Assembly: GCA_002340355.1 (NCBI GenBank)
Contig: DDLX01000018.1
Location: forward strand, 248,001-312,000
DNA: 64,000 nt
Direction of reading: 5' to 3'
From: Cytophagales bacterium UBA2561
Lineage (GTDB): Bacteria > Bacteroidota > Bacteroidia > Cytophagales > Thermoflexibacteraceae
Both the position numbers and the translations under genes were made by a program. Under the pieces are notes generated by a model. The model worked only from the letters and a program-made list of their open reading frames with translations. It had not been told where the DNA came from and ran no database searches. Of this stretch, positions 53,224-61,817 are shown piece after piece (position 1 is the first letter of the stretch; each line of letters starts with the position of its first letter).

Positions 53224-54885
53224 TTAGTATCCTGATTCGTAGTTGCTGTATATTTTTTCGCCCGCAATATAAGTATTCAAGACCATTGAAAGACGCAATA
53301 AACGACGGTCAGTATCCATAATATCAGTGTCTAAAATTACAAAATCAGCATCTTTTCCGATTTCAATACTCCCTCGTTCGTTTTCTTCAAAATGAGCATA
53401 TGCTGCCCAAATCGTCAAAGCACGTAAGGCATCTTGTTTATCAATAATTTGTTGTGCGAAAAATCCGCTATCAGGTTCATGCATCGAATTTTGACGGGAC
53501 ATTGCCGCATGAAAAGCATAAATAGGAGAAGGTTCTTCAGCAGGAAAGTCACTTCCGAAAGCAATTAAGCCATTTTGTTGCATCAAATCTTGATATGGAT
53601 ACGATTGATTTAAGCGGCTTTTACCTAGTCGATCAGACAACCAAGGCATATCTTCTGTACAATGCAAAGGCTGAACCGAAGGTAATACTTTATACTCTTT
53701 AAATAAATTCATATCATCAGCATTTACAACTTGCAAATGCTCCAATCTCCAACGATTATCGTTGTCTTGAGGTAAAACCTCAGCATATAAATTCAACATC
53801 ATTCGAGTTGCCGAGTCTCCTACACAATCTGTATTCACCTGAAATCCTTTGTCATAAAACGTTTTCAATAGAGTTCGTAAGGAATCAGTGGGAAATTTTT
53901 GAAGTCCGTAGGTGTTTTTATCTGTATATGGGTTCAATAATAATCCTCCTCTGGGTCCTAATGCACCATCCGCCGAAAGGCTAAAGGAACGAATGTGCAA
54001 ACGGTCAGTTTTATAAACCCCTTTTTCTAGAAAATAAGCTTGATTTTCGGGTGTGGGAGAAAGCATTCCATAAATCCGCAATTTGAGTTCACCTACTTGT
54101 TGCATAGAATCTAATAAAGCAACTTCTTCCTTATTTAAACCTGCATCTCCAAGAGACGTAATTCCTTGAGCAATACAGATTTCCTGTGCTTTCAGAATCA
54201 TTTTTCGACATTCTTCAGGAGTAATTTTTGGAATGAATGATTTAACATATTCTACGGCTTTATCGCTTAAAATTCCAGTTAACTTACCATTTTTAACTTC
54301 GATAAATCCACCATCAATTTTAGTTTTTGGTGTAATTCCTGCAATTTCAAGGACTTTGGAATTGACTAAGGCAGCGTGTCCGTCCATTCGTTCTAACAAA
54401 ACAGGAACATCCGCATAAACCGTATCTAAAGCAATTTTAGTCGGTGTAGTTTTTTGTTCCCAATCATTTTCATTCCAGCCTCTTCCAAGAATCCATGTTT
54501 TATTTTTGTGTTTTCTACGATAGCGTTTTAGCCGAATCAACACTTCCCGAAATGATTTCGAATCCACCAAATCAGCTTGGAGTGTTAATTGCCCGAGTTG
54601 GAAAATATGTCCATGTGAATCATAAAACCCTGGATAAATGGAACGTTGTTTAGCATCTACAATTTGAACAGGATCAGTTGTTTCACATCGTTTAAGTACT
54701 TCCTTATCAGTACCAATCATAACAAATTTTCCATCCTTGATTGCAAATGCCTGTGCCTTTGAGAATGTCGAATCTGCCGTATAAATATGAGCATCATGTA
54801 CAATTAAATCGACTTGTAATTTTTCTTTACAACCCTGTAAGATACTGATTATAAATAAGATGAGATATAAAAGATAGTTTTTCAT
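53224..54885 (-). CDS. Amidohydrolase-family lipoprotein (YtcJ-like, Amidohydro_3)
   Basis: A 553-residue metal-dependent hydrolase with a lipoprotein signal (lipobox ILQGC, Cys19). The metal-binding start IYPGFYDSHGHIF (HxH) is present. Other landmarks are LERMDGHAALVNS, RIYGMLSP, SADGALGPRGGLL, NTDCVGDSATRMML (the family position is DAxGD), WRLEHLQVV and FGSDFPAEEPSP. The substrate could be an amide, a formamide or a cyclic imide. There is no operon partner. Confidence 0.9.
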   Translation of the reverse strand: MKNYLLYLILFIISILQGCKEKLQVDLIVHDAHIYTADSTFSKAQAFAIKDGKFVMIGTDKEVLKRCETTDPVQIVDAKQRSIYPGFYDSHGHIFQLGQLTLQADLVDSKSFREVLIRLKRYRRKHKNKTWILGRGWNENDWEQKTTPTKIALDTVYADVPVLLERMDGHAALVNSKVLEIAGITPKTKIDGGFIEVKNGKLTGILSDKAVEYVKSFIPKITPEECRKMILKAQEICIAQGITSLGDAGLNKEEVALLDSMQQVGELKLRIYGMLSPTPENQAYFLEKGVYKTDRLHIRSFSLSADGALGPRGGLLLNPYTDKNTYGLQKFPTDSLRTLLKTFYDKGFQVNTDCVGDSATRMMLNLYAEVLPQDNDNRWRLEHLQVVNADDMNLFKEYKVLPSVQPLHCTEDMPWLSDRLGKSRLNQSYPYQDLMQQNGLIAFGSDFPAEEPSPIYAFHAAMSRQNSMHEPDSGFFAQQIIDKQDALRALTIWAAYAHFEENERGSIEIGKDADFVILDTDIMDTDRRLLRLSMVLNTYIAGEKIYSNYESGY

Positions 54886-55607
54886 GTTGTGATAAGCGAT
54901 TCGTGAAATTAGTGTTTGTTGATGAGCAACACACGTTAAAAAATAGGCAAGGAAGCTTCTGTTTCGTCTTTTTTTGCCCTAAAAGTACGGACAAATCCTA
55001 GAATCTCAATTGATTTTAATTTAGAATTTCTAAAAAGTTTTTTTGAGATAGTACCCAAGTCGAAATTTAGATAATTCCTTGTTTATGTTTCACTAAAACT
55101 TACTATCTGAAATTGTGCCAGTTTTATCAATTGGGTCGTATTTTATGGTAAAGTTGTTATTTTTATTTTCAAATTAAAAATATATTTAACAAATAAAAAT
55201 GGTTCTTTTTTTGATTGAGACATAAAAAAATATGTATATATATATTTCTGATTATCAAAAAAATAAGACATTTCTTGTTTTTGTATTAGAAAAGATTACA
55301 AAACTTATATTTCAAATTATTTTTTGTCAAGATTTATCATTTATCTAAGTTTCCTGAAACCTCCTGCATCTGTTATCCGTTAGAGCTACTAAATTTACAA
55401 TTACTCCTCTCTCCTACAATTAAGTTTAAAATCATACCATAATTCTTCTGGTCTTGCGTGGTCACTTTTATTTAACATCTAATTAGTTTTAATTATTTAA
55501 CATTTTTTTTAAAATCTGAACTCCTATTTTAAAAGGATTCATTCATGTATTTAACAAATATTCATTTTTCACTTTTATATATTTTAATACACCAAACTGT
55601 TAAGACC
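54886..55607. other. Long AT-rich gene-free region
   Basis: About 700 bases with no convincing frame, repeat or hairpin. The second half is very AT-rich (over 75% by eye). It may hold the promoter and a long leader of the small gene that follows. An in-frame ATG at 55545 would extend that gene by 21 hydrophobic residues. Confidence 0.5.
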
Positions 55608-55796
55608 ATGTCTAAGACGCACCGATTAATCAAACAGTATGAACATTTGTTCAATTCAGAAAAAATGCTTGAGGAGAATACGATTCGCTATTTTTTTGAA
55701 GGGTTATCAGATAATGAATTAGATGACCTACTGAAAGCCTTAAAAAATAGGCAAGATAAACCTAAAAGTAAATCACGAGAAAAATTATTCTGGTAA
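55608..55796 (+). CDS. Small charged protein of unknown function
   Basis: A 62-residue protein from the ATG at 55608 (MSKTHRL). The sequence is helical and highly charged, with ENTIRYFFEGLSDNELDDLL in the middle and a Lys/Arg-rich end. No family recognised. A strong terminator 40 bases downstream and the isolated position between long spacers support a real transcription unit. Confidence 0.5.
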   Translation: MSKTHRLIKQYEHLFNSEKMLEENTIRYFFEGLSDNELDDLLKALKNRQDKPKSKSREKLFW

Positions 55797-55835
55797 AAAT
55801 AGATACTAATTCAGTTCGTTCTAGTTCCTTCATCT

Positions 55836-55864
55836 AAGAAAGTCAAAAATGGCTTTCTTTTTTT
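55836..55864 (+). terminator. Terminator after the small charged-protein gene
   Basis: AAGAAAGTC pairs with GGCTTTCTT (one G-U) over a 6-base loop, followed by a run of T. Confidence 0.8.
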
Positions 55865-55901
55865 ATATCTTCGTTTTTGATACACTCGTAAACTAAAGCG
55901 A

Positions 55902-56783
55902 ATGGAACTAAAAGAACTGATTAATGAACTTCGGAAATATGAACTTCGCATTCGAAAAGCGATTGATACTCAAATGCACGGCGATTTTAAGTCTGTTTTT
56001 AAGGGATCAGGACTTGAATTTGATGATGTGCGAGCCTATCAATACGGTGATGATGTGCGAGCCATTGATTGGAATGTAACAGCCAAGGGACAAGGAACTT
56101 ATGTCAAAACTTTTAAGGAGGAAAAAGAACAAAATGTATTTTTTATATTAGATGTAAGTGCTTCCCAATATATTGGAAGACCCAATTTCCAGAAGATAGA
56201 TATCGGACGAAAAATTTGCGGAATTTTAACTATTTCCGCAGTGAAAGAAAATAATTCGGTAGGCTTACTTTGTTTTTCTGATCAACGTGAAAGCTATATT
56301 AAACCCAAAAAAGGAATTAAGCATGCTTTCCAAGTTATTTCTAAATTGCTCCATATTGAACCTAAGTCTCTGAAAACGAACTTAAATAAAGCCATGAGCA
56401 TGGCAATGAATATTATTCAACGCCGAAGTGTCATTGTCATCATTTCTGATTTTGTGGACGAAGGTTATGATAGTCGCCTTAAGGCACTTGCTCGACGACA
56501 TGATTTGATAGTGGTTCATTTAGTAGATCCACGAGAGCGTACCTTTCCTCGTGCGGGGATTATTCCTATTTTGGAAAAAGAATCGGGAAAACGAATCTGG
56601 GTTAATTCTAACTCCAAGACCTCTCGTCAACGTATCTTAGGCAACTTTGAGCGAAATCAAAAAGAACTTCGTGATTTATGTCTCCGAAATCGGGCTAATT
56701 ACTTATACATAGATACTCAAGAAGATTATGTAAGTAAGCTGGTTAAACTTTTTCATGTTCGGAATGCAGGTGGGCGAAAATAA
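55902..56783 (+). CDS. DUF58 (von Willebrand A-like) protein
   Basis: 293 residues with the DUF58 motif FKGSGLEFDDVRAYQYGDDVRAIDWNVTA and a vWA-like fold. Its metal-site strand reads FILDVSASQYIG (DxSxS), and VIIISDFVDEG is the later acidic strand. In Bacteroidota DUF58 genes usually sit in a MoxR-ATPase/BatA-E operon linked to oxygen tolerance or envelope maturation. Here no moxR or bat gene is adjacent, so this copy is separate. Confidence 0.9.
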   Translation: MELKELINELRKYELRIRKAIDTQMHGDFKSVFKGSGLEFDDVRAYQYGDDVRAIDWNVTAKGQGTYVKTFKEEKEQNVFFILDVSASQYIGRPNFQKIDIGRKICGILTISAVKENNSVGLLCFSDQRESYIKPKKGIKHAFQVISKLLHIEPKSLKTNLNKAMSMAMNIIQRRSVIVIISDFVDEGYDSRLKALARRHDLIVVHLVDPRERTFPRAGIIPILEKESGKRIWVNSNSKTSRQRILGNFERNQKELRDLCLRNRANYLYIDTQEDYVSKLVKLFHVRNAGGRK

Positions 56784-56794
56784 TTTACATTTAT

Positions 56795-57514
56795 TTATCC
56801 TTCACTCATTTTCTGGGCAACTTTCCCTACTAGGCTTCGGAAAGGCATTGATTGTAACCATACTTTTCCTGTACCTTGTAATTTAGCCAAAAAGAGTCCT
56901 TCTCCACTGAAAATAGAAGAACGTAAATCAGTAACTCGTTCAATATCATATGAAATTGAAGGAGAAAAACCTACAATAGCTCCCGTATCTACAAGCAATT
57001 CTTCATCTTCTAATTCCTTTTCAATCACACTTCCGCCTGCGTGAATAAAAGCGGTTCCTTCACCTTCTAATTTTTGTAAGATAAATCCTTCTCCACCCAA
57101 TACGCCTGCGCCGATTTTGGGGGTTATTTCTACTGAAATTTTTGTACCATGAGTCGCACATAGAAAAACTTCACGTTGAAATATAGCTGTTCGTTCAGGT
57201 AAATTAGATAAGCTAATTGGTAAAATGGTGCCAGGATAAGGCGAACCAAATGCTATTTTTCGAGGCTTTGAGTCCATATTCGTAAAATGTGTCAAAAATA
57301 AAGATTCTCCTGTAAAAAGCCGTTTGCCCGCAGATAACAATTCATCAAAGAAACCTGATTGTTCAGAGCCATCACCCAACTTAGCTTCAAACTGAATACC
57401 TTCTTCAGTATAAAGCATTGCTCCCGCCTCAGCGATAAGTGCCTCATCAGGTGAAAGCGTAACTTCCAACAAAGGACTATTTGCTCCAACAATGCTGTAT
57501 TTTAAATCTTGCAT
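56795..57514 (-). CDS. AIM24-family protein (TIGR00266)
   Basis: 239 residues from the ATG at 57514 (MQDLKYSIVG). A TTG 12 bases upstream is less likely. The repeated beta-helix-like pattern of AIM24 is clear: LLEVTLSPDEALIAEAGAML, FLTHFTNMD, FGSPYPGTILPI, ILQKLEGEGTAFIHAGGSV, LLVDTGAIVGFS and LAKLQGTGKVWLQS. The mitochondrial homologue is linked to membrane complex assembly. The bacterial role is not established. It is convergent with the DUF58 gene, 11 bases away. Confidence 0.9.
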   Translation of the reverse strand: MQDLKYSIVGANSPLLEVTLSPDEALIAEAGAMLYTEEGIQFEAKLGDGSEQSGFFDELLSAGKRLFTGESLFLTHFTNMDSKPRKIAFGSPYPGTILPISLSNLPERTAIFQREVFLCATHGTKISVEITPKIGAGVLGGEGFILQKLEGEGTAFIHAGGSVIEKELEDEELLVDTGAIVGFSPSISYDIERVTDLRSSIFSGEGLFLAKLQGTGKVWLQSMPFRSLVGKVAQKMSEG

Positions 57515-57872
57515 ACTAAAATTCAAGTTTTAGGGACAAAAGTTTGTTTAAAAAAATAGTTACATTGCACTAATTGACTAGTACTTTTCTATAAAATATA
57601 TATTAGAGTTTTTATTTATTGATAATCAATAATTTAAAAATTATACATCTCATAAAATATATCAATTTATTTCTGAGGTATGTATTTTTTTTGATTAACA
57701 TCTTTTAAAAACTCTATTCAGTTACTAGTGTCATGATAGCTTTTATTGTTACTTGTGTTTTTGGTCATAAAAAATATCCAATGTATTATATTAATTCTTT
57801 AACCAAAGAAAAATTTTACACAAAAATTCAACACAATCATAACCCATTTTTTTAACTGATATAATTTTTAAC
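57515..57872. other. AT-rich divergent spacer
   Basis: No gene. One feature is a 17-base palindrome with half-sites TTATTGAT/ATCAATAA (57616-57632), which could be an operator. The spacing of its TTGAT half-sites is too short for an FNR box. Confidence 0.45.
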
Positions 57873-58883
57873 ATGAAAAAAACAGCTTTAGTTTTACAAG
57901 GCGGAGGAGCTTTAGGAGCTTACCAGTACGGAGCCATTCAAGCAATTTACGAAAGAAAGACCAACTTTAGTCCTGTCATTGTAACGGGTGTTTCAATTGG
58001 AGCTATCAATGCCGCCGTAATGTTAGGAGGAAAGTACGGACCAGTCGAATCTTTAAAATCCCTCTGGAATCATGTAAAGATGGATACTTTACCTTTTTTC
58101 CCACAAAGTTGGCAAGCAAAAACTTCTAAGTTAGGAAACCCAAATATGTATTATATTAACCCTAACTATGTCTATAGTCCTTTGACCGCAAAAAGTATTT
58201 ATGATATTCGTCCTTTCAGAGAATTTTTAGCTGACTTAATTGACTTTAAACAACTTAATCAACATTCTAGTGAATTAGTCGTAGAGTCAGTGAATGTAGA
58301 AACAGGAGCTTTAACTCGGTTCAGTAATCGTGATAAAGATGGCATGACTTTGGAGAAAGTAATTTCAAGTATGAGTATTCCGCCTAATTTCCCTTATATC
58401 GAAGTAAACAATCAATATTATTGGGATGGGGGATTATTTGCGAATTTACCATTGGCTCCAGCTATCAATTGTTTGGAAAAAATAAAAGGTAATGTGGAAA
58501 GAGAGATTATTATTATTAATCTATTTCGTAAAAATGCAACATTACCTGAAACTATTGCCGATATTTCGGATAGAGTCAAAGAAATTATCTTTGAAAGCAA
58601 ACTCAATATAGATGAGAACTTTTTTACAAAAATTGATGGAATGATTGATTTATTCCAAGAAATTGATAAAGTTCTTCCGCAAGATAGCGATATTCGAAAG
58701 GATAAAATTTATCAGAAAATGATTGCTCGTAAAAAAATTCATTCATTCATGAAATTGCAGTACGAAGCCGAAGGTGTAGAAGGAACAGATAATTTTACAC
58801 CTGAAGCCGTGGATTCACGTATTCGAATTGGTTATCGTGATGCTTTGAGCAAATTAGATAATCTAAACAAACCCCTTGAATAA
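57873..58883 (+). CDS. Patatin-like phospholipase
   Basis: 336 residues with the patatin catalytic set. The oxyanion loop is LQGGGALGAYQYG (Gly10-Gly12), the nucleophile elbow is VTGVSIGAI (Ser41), and the catalytic Asp is in YYWDGGLFANLP (Asp185). The C-terminal third carries DUF3734-like helices. It should hydrolyse acyl chains from lipids in the cytosol or at the membrane. A SpoIIAA-like gene begins 2 bases after its stop, so the two are coupled. Confidence 0.92.
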   Translation: MKKTALVLQGGGALGAYQYGAIQAIYERKTNFSPVIVTGVSIGAINAAVMLGGKYGPVESLKSLWNHVKMDTLPFFPQSWQAKTSKLGNPNMYYINPNYVYSPLTAKSIYDIRPFREFLADLIDFKQLNQHSSELVVESVNVETGALTRFSNRDKDGMTLEKVISSMSIPPNFPYIEVNNQYYWDGGLFANLPLAPAINCLEKIKGNVEREIIIINLFRKNATLPETIADISDRVKEIIFESKLNIDENFFTKIDGMIDLFQEIDKVLPQDSDIRKDKIYQKMIARKKIHSFMKLQYEAEGVEGTDNFTPEAVDSRIRIGYRDALSKLDNLNKPLE

Positions 58884-58885
58884 AG

Positions 58886-59293
58886 ATGGAACTTTACTAT
58901 GATGAACCTTGGTGTAAAATTTATTACTTAAATGATTTAGATTGTGTATATTTAGACTGGCATGGTTTTGCTGAAGATGATCAGTTCCAAGAGGCGTGTT
59001 ATGCTTCTTTGGACTTATTAAAGGAAAAGAAACTTAGCAAAATGATTGCAGACAATACGGATGCTAGGGTGGTATCAATCGCAAATCAGGATTGGCTCAA
59101 CGAAGTATGGTTTCCAAAAGCTTATAAAGAGGGCTATCGTGCTTCAGCAATAGTAGTGTCTAAAGACCTCTTTAATGAGGTAGCAGTTAAAAAAATCGTT
59201 AGTGAAATGGATGGCGGACTTTTTACGGTTCACTTTTTCCAGAATTTAGAGGCAGCGAAAGATTGGTTGAGGGAAATTACAGATGAAATTTAA
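58886..59293 (+). CDS. SpoIIAA/STAS-like protein (SEC14-related fold)
   Basis: A 135-residue small alpha/beta domain of the SpoIIAA-like (STAS/SEC14) type. It has CVYLDWHGFAEDDQFQEACY, then KKLSKMIADNTDARVVS at the phosphoacceptor-like position (there is a Thr but not the classical Ser in DSSG) and VHFFQNLEAAKDWL. It is the last gene of a pair with the patatin gene, before a strong terminator. It may modulate the phospholipase or bind a lipid. It is probably not a regular anti-anti-sigma factor. Confidence 0.78.
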   Translation: MELYYDEPWCKIYYLNDLDCVYLDWHGFAEDDQFQEACYASLDLLKEKKLSKMIADNTDARVVSIANQDWLNEVWFPKAYKEGYRASAIVVSKDLFNEVAVKKIVSEMDGGLFTVHFFQNLEAAKDWLREITDEI

Positions 59294-59318
59294 ACCTCTT
59301 ATCTCCAAGAAATTGTCT

Positions 59319-59359
59319 AAAAGTACTGATAACGGTATTGACTAGTTATTGGTACTTTT
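59319..59359 (+). terminator. Terminator after the patatin/SpoIIAA-like pair
   Basis: AAAAGTACTGATAAC pairs with GTTATTGGTACTTTT over 15 positions with two G-U pairs and an 11-base loop, ending in TTTT. Confidence 0.75.
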
Positions 59360-59402
59360 AGCCAAAAAATGAACATTTAATATTGATTTTAAAGCATAAA
59401 TA

Positions 59403-59930
59403 ATGAAAGGCACTATTCATAAATGTTTACATGAATTAATCGTTAAAAAATATGGCAAATCGAAATGGGAAGCTTGTCTAAATTCTGTGAATCTAGCCAC
59501 TAACCACCGTTTTATGCCTTTTGAAGACGTACCTGAAGCCACCTCTTTGAATTTAGTTTCTAATGCAGTAAATATTCTGGAAATCCCTGCTCAGCAATTA
59601 TTTGATGAGATTGGAGAATATTGGTGTTGTGTTTATGCCCCTAAAATGTATTCTTTTTGGTATATTGGGCTCAAAAATTCAAAGGATTACATTCTAAAGT
59701 TAGACCGTATTCATGAAATGGTAGGTAAGCATTTTAACCAAGCAAAGCCGCCTCGTTTTGAATACCAATGGATGGATGAAAACGAGAAAACATTACAGGT
59801 GACTTATCACTCAAATCGAAATTTAATAGGCTTATTTATTGGATGTGTCAAAGGAGTGGGTAAGTACTTTAATGAGGAATTAAAAATTGAAAAATATTCT
59901 GAATCTAAAGTCATGATTCATTTTCCTTAA
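59403..59930 (+). CDS. H-NOX haem NO/O2-binding protein
   Basis: A 175-residue stand-alone H-NOX domain, the gas-sensing domain of soluble guanylate cyclase and its bacterial relatives. It has MKGTIHKCLHELIVKKYG at the start, the proximal haem ligand in LKLDRIHEMV (His104) and the propionate-binding YxSxR motif in TYHSNRN (Tyr135, Ser137, Arg139). Bacterial H-NOX proteins usually control a histidine kinase or diguanylate cyclase encoded next door. Here none is adjacent: the neighbours encode a SpoIIAA-like protein and a leucine-rich-repeat protein. Whether it binds NO only or also O2 cannot be settled here. Confidence 0.93.
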   Translation: MKGTIHKCLHELIVKKYGKSKWEACLNSVNLATNHRFMPFEDVPEATSLNLVSNAVNILEIPAQQLFDEIGEYWCCVYAPKMYSFWYIGLKNSKDYILKLDRIHEMVGKHFNQAKPPRFEYQWMDENEKTLQVTYHSNRNLIGLFIGCVKGVGKYFNEELKIEKYSESKVMIHFP

Positions 59931-59963
59931 TTTTTTGGTGAGTACTTTTAATCCTTGTCTTCC

Positions 59964-60533
59964 ATGAATAAATTATGGGTCTTCTTATTTTTTTGCTTTA
60001 TTAGTAACTTAACAGGACAGGATTTACTGCCAAGAGCAGAGTTGTTTCAAGAGAAAAAATACATTTCCTTAGTCGAAGCCATTTCAAAAAAAGATAAGGT
60101 TTATCGGCTTTCACTGTCTTCGATGCAAAATCTACATGATCGCATTGCTGAGGGAAAAACAGGAGCGGGTGTACATATCGAAAGTATTCCTTATCAACTA
60201 TTTCCATCTCAGATTTTGATGCTATCCAAGCTCCAAATTCTTAGGATTCATTATCATGAATTGATAGAAATTCCTTCAGAAATTGCACAATTGAAAAATT
60301 TACAAGCATTAGATTTGGCAAATAATCAGTTAAAAAAATTGCCTCAGTCATTAGATAAGTTAAATTATCTACAGATTTTGAACTTATCTCATAATGCTTT
60401 TTCAGAGATTCCAGAGGTAATTTATCATCTTCCTCATCTTCGGATTTTAGACCTTTCAAATAACCCAATTTCCAAACAACTCAAGACTGAACTACGTCAA
60501 AAACTACCTCAAAAAATACAAATCATTCTTTAG
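59964..60533 (+). CDS. Exported leucine-rich-repeat protein
   Basis: 189 residues from the ATG at 59964 (MNKLWVF), with a signal peptide ending LTGQ. About four leucine-rich repeats fill the C-terminal half (LQALDLANNQLKKLPQSL, LQILNLSHNAFSEIPEVI, LRILDLSNNPIS). These proteins bind partners through the concave face. The role is unknown. It starts 33 bases after the H-NOX stop and may share its transcript. It is convergent with the SH3-type gene. Confidence 0.85.
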   Translation: MNKLWVFLFFCFISNLTGQDLLPRAELFQEKKYISLVEAISKKDKVYRLSLSSMQNLHDRIAEGKTGAGVHIESIPYQLFPSQILMLSKLQILRIHYHELIEIPSEIAQLKNLQALDLANNQLKKLPQSLDKLNYLQILNLSHNAFSEIPEVIYHLPHLRILDLSNNPISKQLKTELRQKLPQKIQIIL

Positions 60534-60540
60534 GATAGAT

Positions 60541-61368
60541 TTATTCTCGTAACTCCTGTCCGTTCCATCGCAATTCTTTACGAATAACTTTCCGACTCAC
60601 AACTATATCCTGAGCATACTCTTTATGTGTTTCAATGAGCATCAAGTGATTCGGTTTTCCACCAATTTGATCAGGAAAAATAACCTCTGTATCAATAGAA
60701 CCGTACCCTGCTTCTGCCATTCGAACGCCTTGTGTCCCAAATTTCAATTCATGTCCATTCCAAAAGATCAAAGAATTCACATTCGGATAACCACAAGCTG
60801 CATAAGTCGAAGCAATCTCAAAAATGCTATTTAGATTAGAGAAACCTCGTTTTCCAATAACTTTCCCTTTCAGGCAATATTCATAACGTCCATCCTCTGA
60901 AAAACTAATTGCAGGCATTTCGATTTGAGCAATTTCTTTTCCGTTCCGAACAACTTTAGCCACTGCCATAAAGCCTTTTTCAGGGTTAAATTCAGTCAAT
61001 CCATATAGAAAAATATCCGTCCCTAATTTGGAAGAAAAAGGCAAGCTCACAGCTGATAATGCCCCACCCCAAACATACCCTCCTATGAATTTTCCATATT
61101 GTGAAAAGCGTATTTTATACCAATTAGCTGTATAACCATTCCGTGTATGCTCTGTCTTAGAAATGCCTTGTACCTTAACTTTTTTGCCCACTGTTAACCG
61201 TGTAATAGGTTTGGAATCTGCCAAAGGTTGAGCTTTAACATCCGTGGCTTCGATAATGTAAGAAGTTTGTCCTTGGTGGGCATATTGTCCATAACGCATT
61301 TGGGCGTTAGTAGTAGAAATACCTACCGAAAACACACAGAAACTAATGAGAATGACGATTGACTTCAT
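60541..61368 (-). CDS. Exported bacterial-SH3-domain protein
   Basis: 275 residues with a signal peptide (ISFCVFSVGISTTNAQ). An SH3b-like domain (about 38-105, YIIEATDVKAQPLADSKPITRL, WYKIRFSQYGKFIGGYVWG) may bind peptidoglycan or matrix. The rest (about 110-275) is beta-rich, with no family I can name (GKRGFSNLNSIFEIASTYAA and SLIFWNGHELKFGTQGV). The C-terminal region has the look of a repair or sensor module, but this is uncertain. Confidence 0.7.
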   Translation of the reverse strand: MKSIVILISFCVFSVGISTTNAQMRYGQYAHQGQTSYIIEATDVKAQPLADSKPITRLTVGKKVKVQGISKTEHTRNGYTANWYKIRFSQYGKFIGGYVWGGALSAVSLPFSSKLGTDIFLYGLTEFNPEKGFMAVAKVVRNGKEIAQIEMPAISFSEDGRYEYCLKGKVIGKRGFSNLNSIFEIASTYAACGYPNVNSLIFWNGHELKFGTQGVRMAEAGYGSIDTEVIFPDQIGGKPNHLMLIETHKEYAQDIVVSRKVIRKELRWNGQELRE

Positions 61369-61817
61369 GATGAAACGGAAATAGTATTAAAAAAATTGTT
61401 CGAGTTATGCAAACAAGAACGTTAAAAATCGCCCAAGCGTTGGGAAATATAGATTAATGACCCCAAATCCACGATTAATAGTTGATTTTTGGCGGGCAAA
61501 ACGCTATTTTGGTTAAAAAAGCGTTCTTACGTAAGGCTATACCTAAAAAATAAATATTTAGGGTTTGAAAGGCTATAAACTTTATTTAGATTAAATATAC
61601 TTTTTCTTTCATAAAAATAAAATAAATTGTACTTTAAAAGTATTACCATATAAACAGTACATTATTTTTTTAAGTTTTCAGATACTTCAAATCTTTCTTT
61701 GGATTTGGCATTATCCTTGAAATTATTAACATTAACTCAGAACTGCTGAACAGCATTAAAGCTAATCAGAGTTTCTAACACTAATTTGCCAAACTTCAAC
61801 GTTAACTGACCAAAACA
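61369..61817. other. Gene-free spacer before the sensor gene
   Basis: AT-rich, with two small hairpins: CCCAA/TTGGG (61432-61444) and AACGCT/AGCGTT (61500-61525). No promoter consensus or coding frame is convincing. Confidence 0.5.

Noticed and set aside
57616..57632. FNR box (TTGAT/ATCAA)
   Set aside because: The half-sites are separated by one base, whereas FNR sites need four. It remains only a generic palindrome.
58886..59293. Anti-anti-sigma partner of the SpoIIE phosphatase at 7230
   Set aside because: The phosphoacceptor serine motif of true anti-anti-sigma factors is not present, and the genes are 50 kb apart. It is kept only as a weak option.
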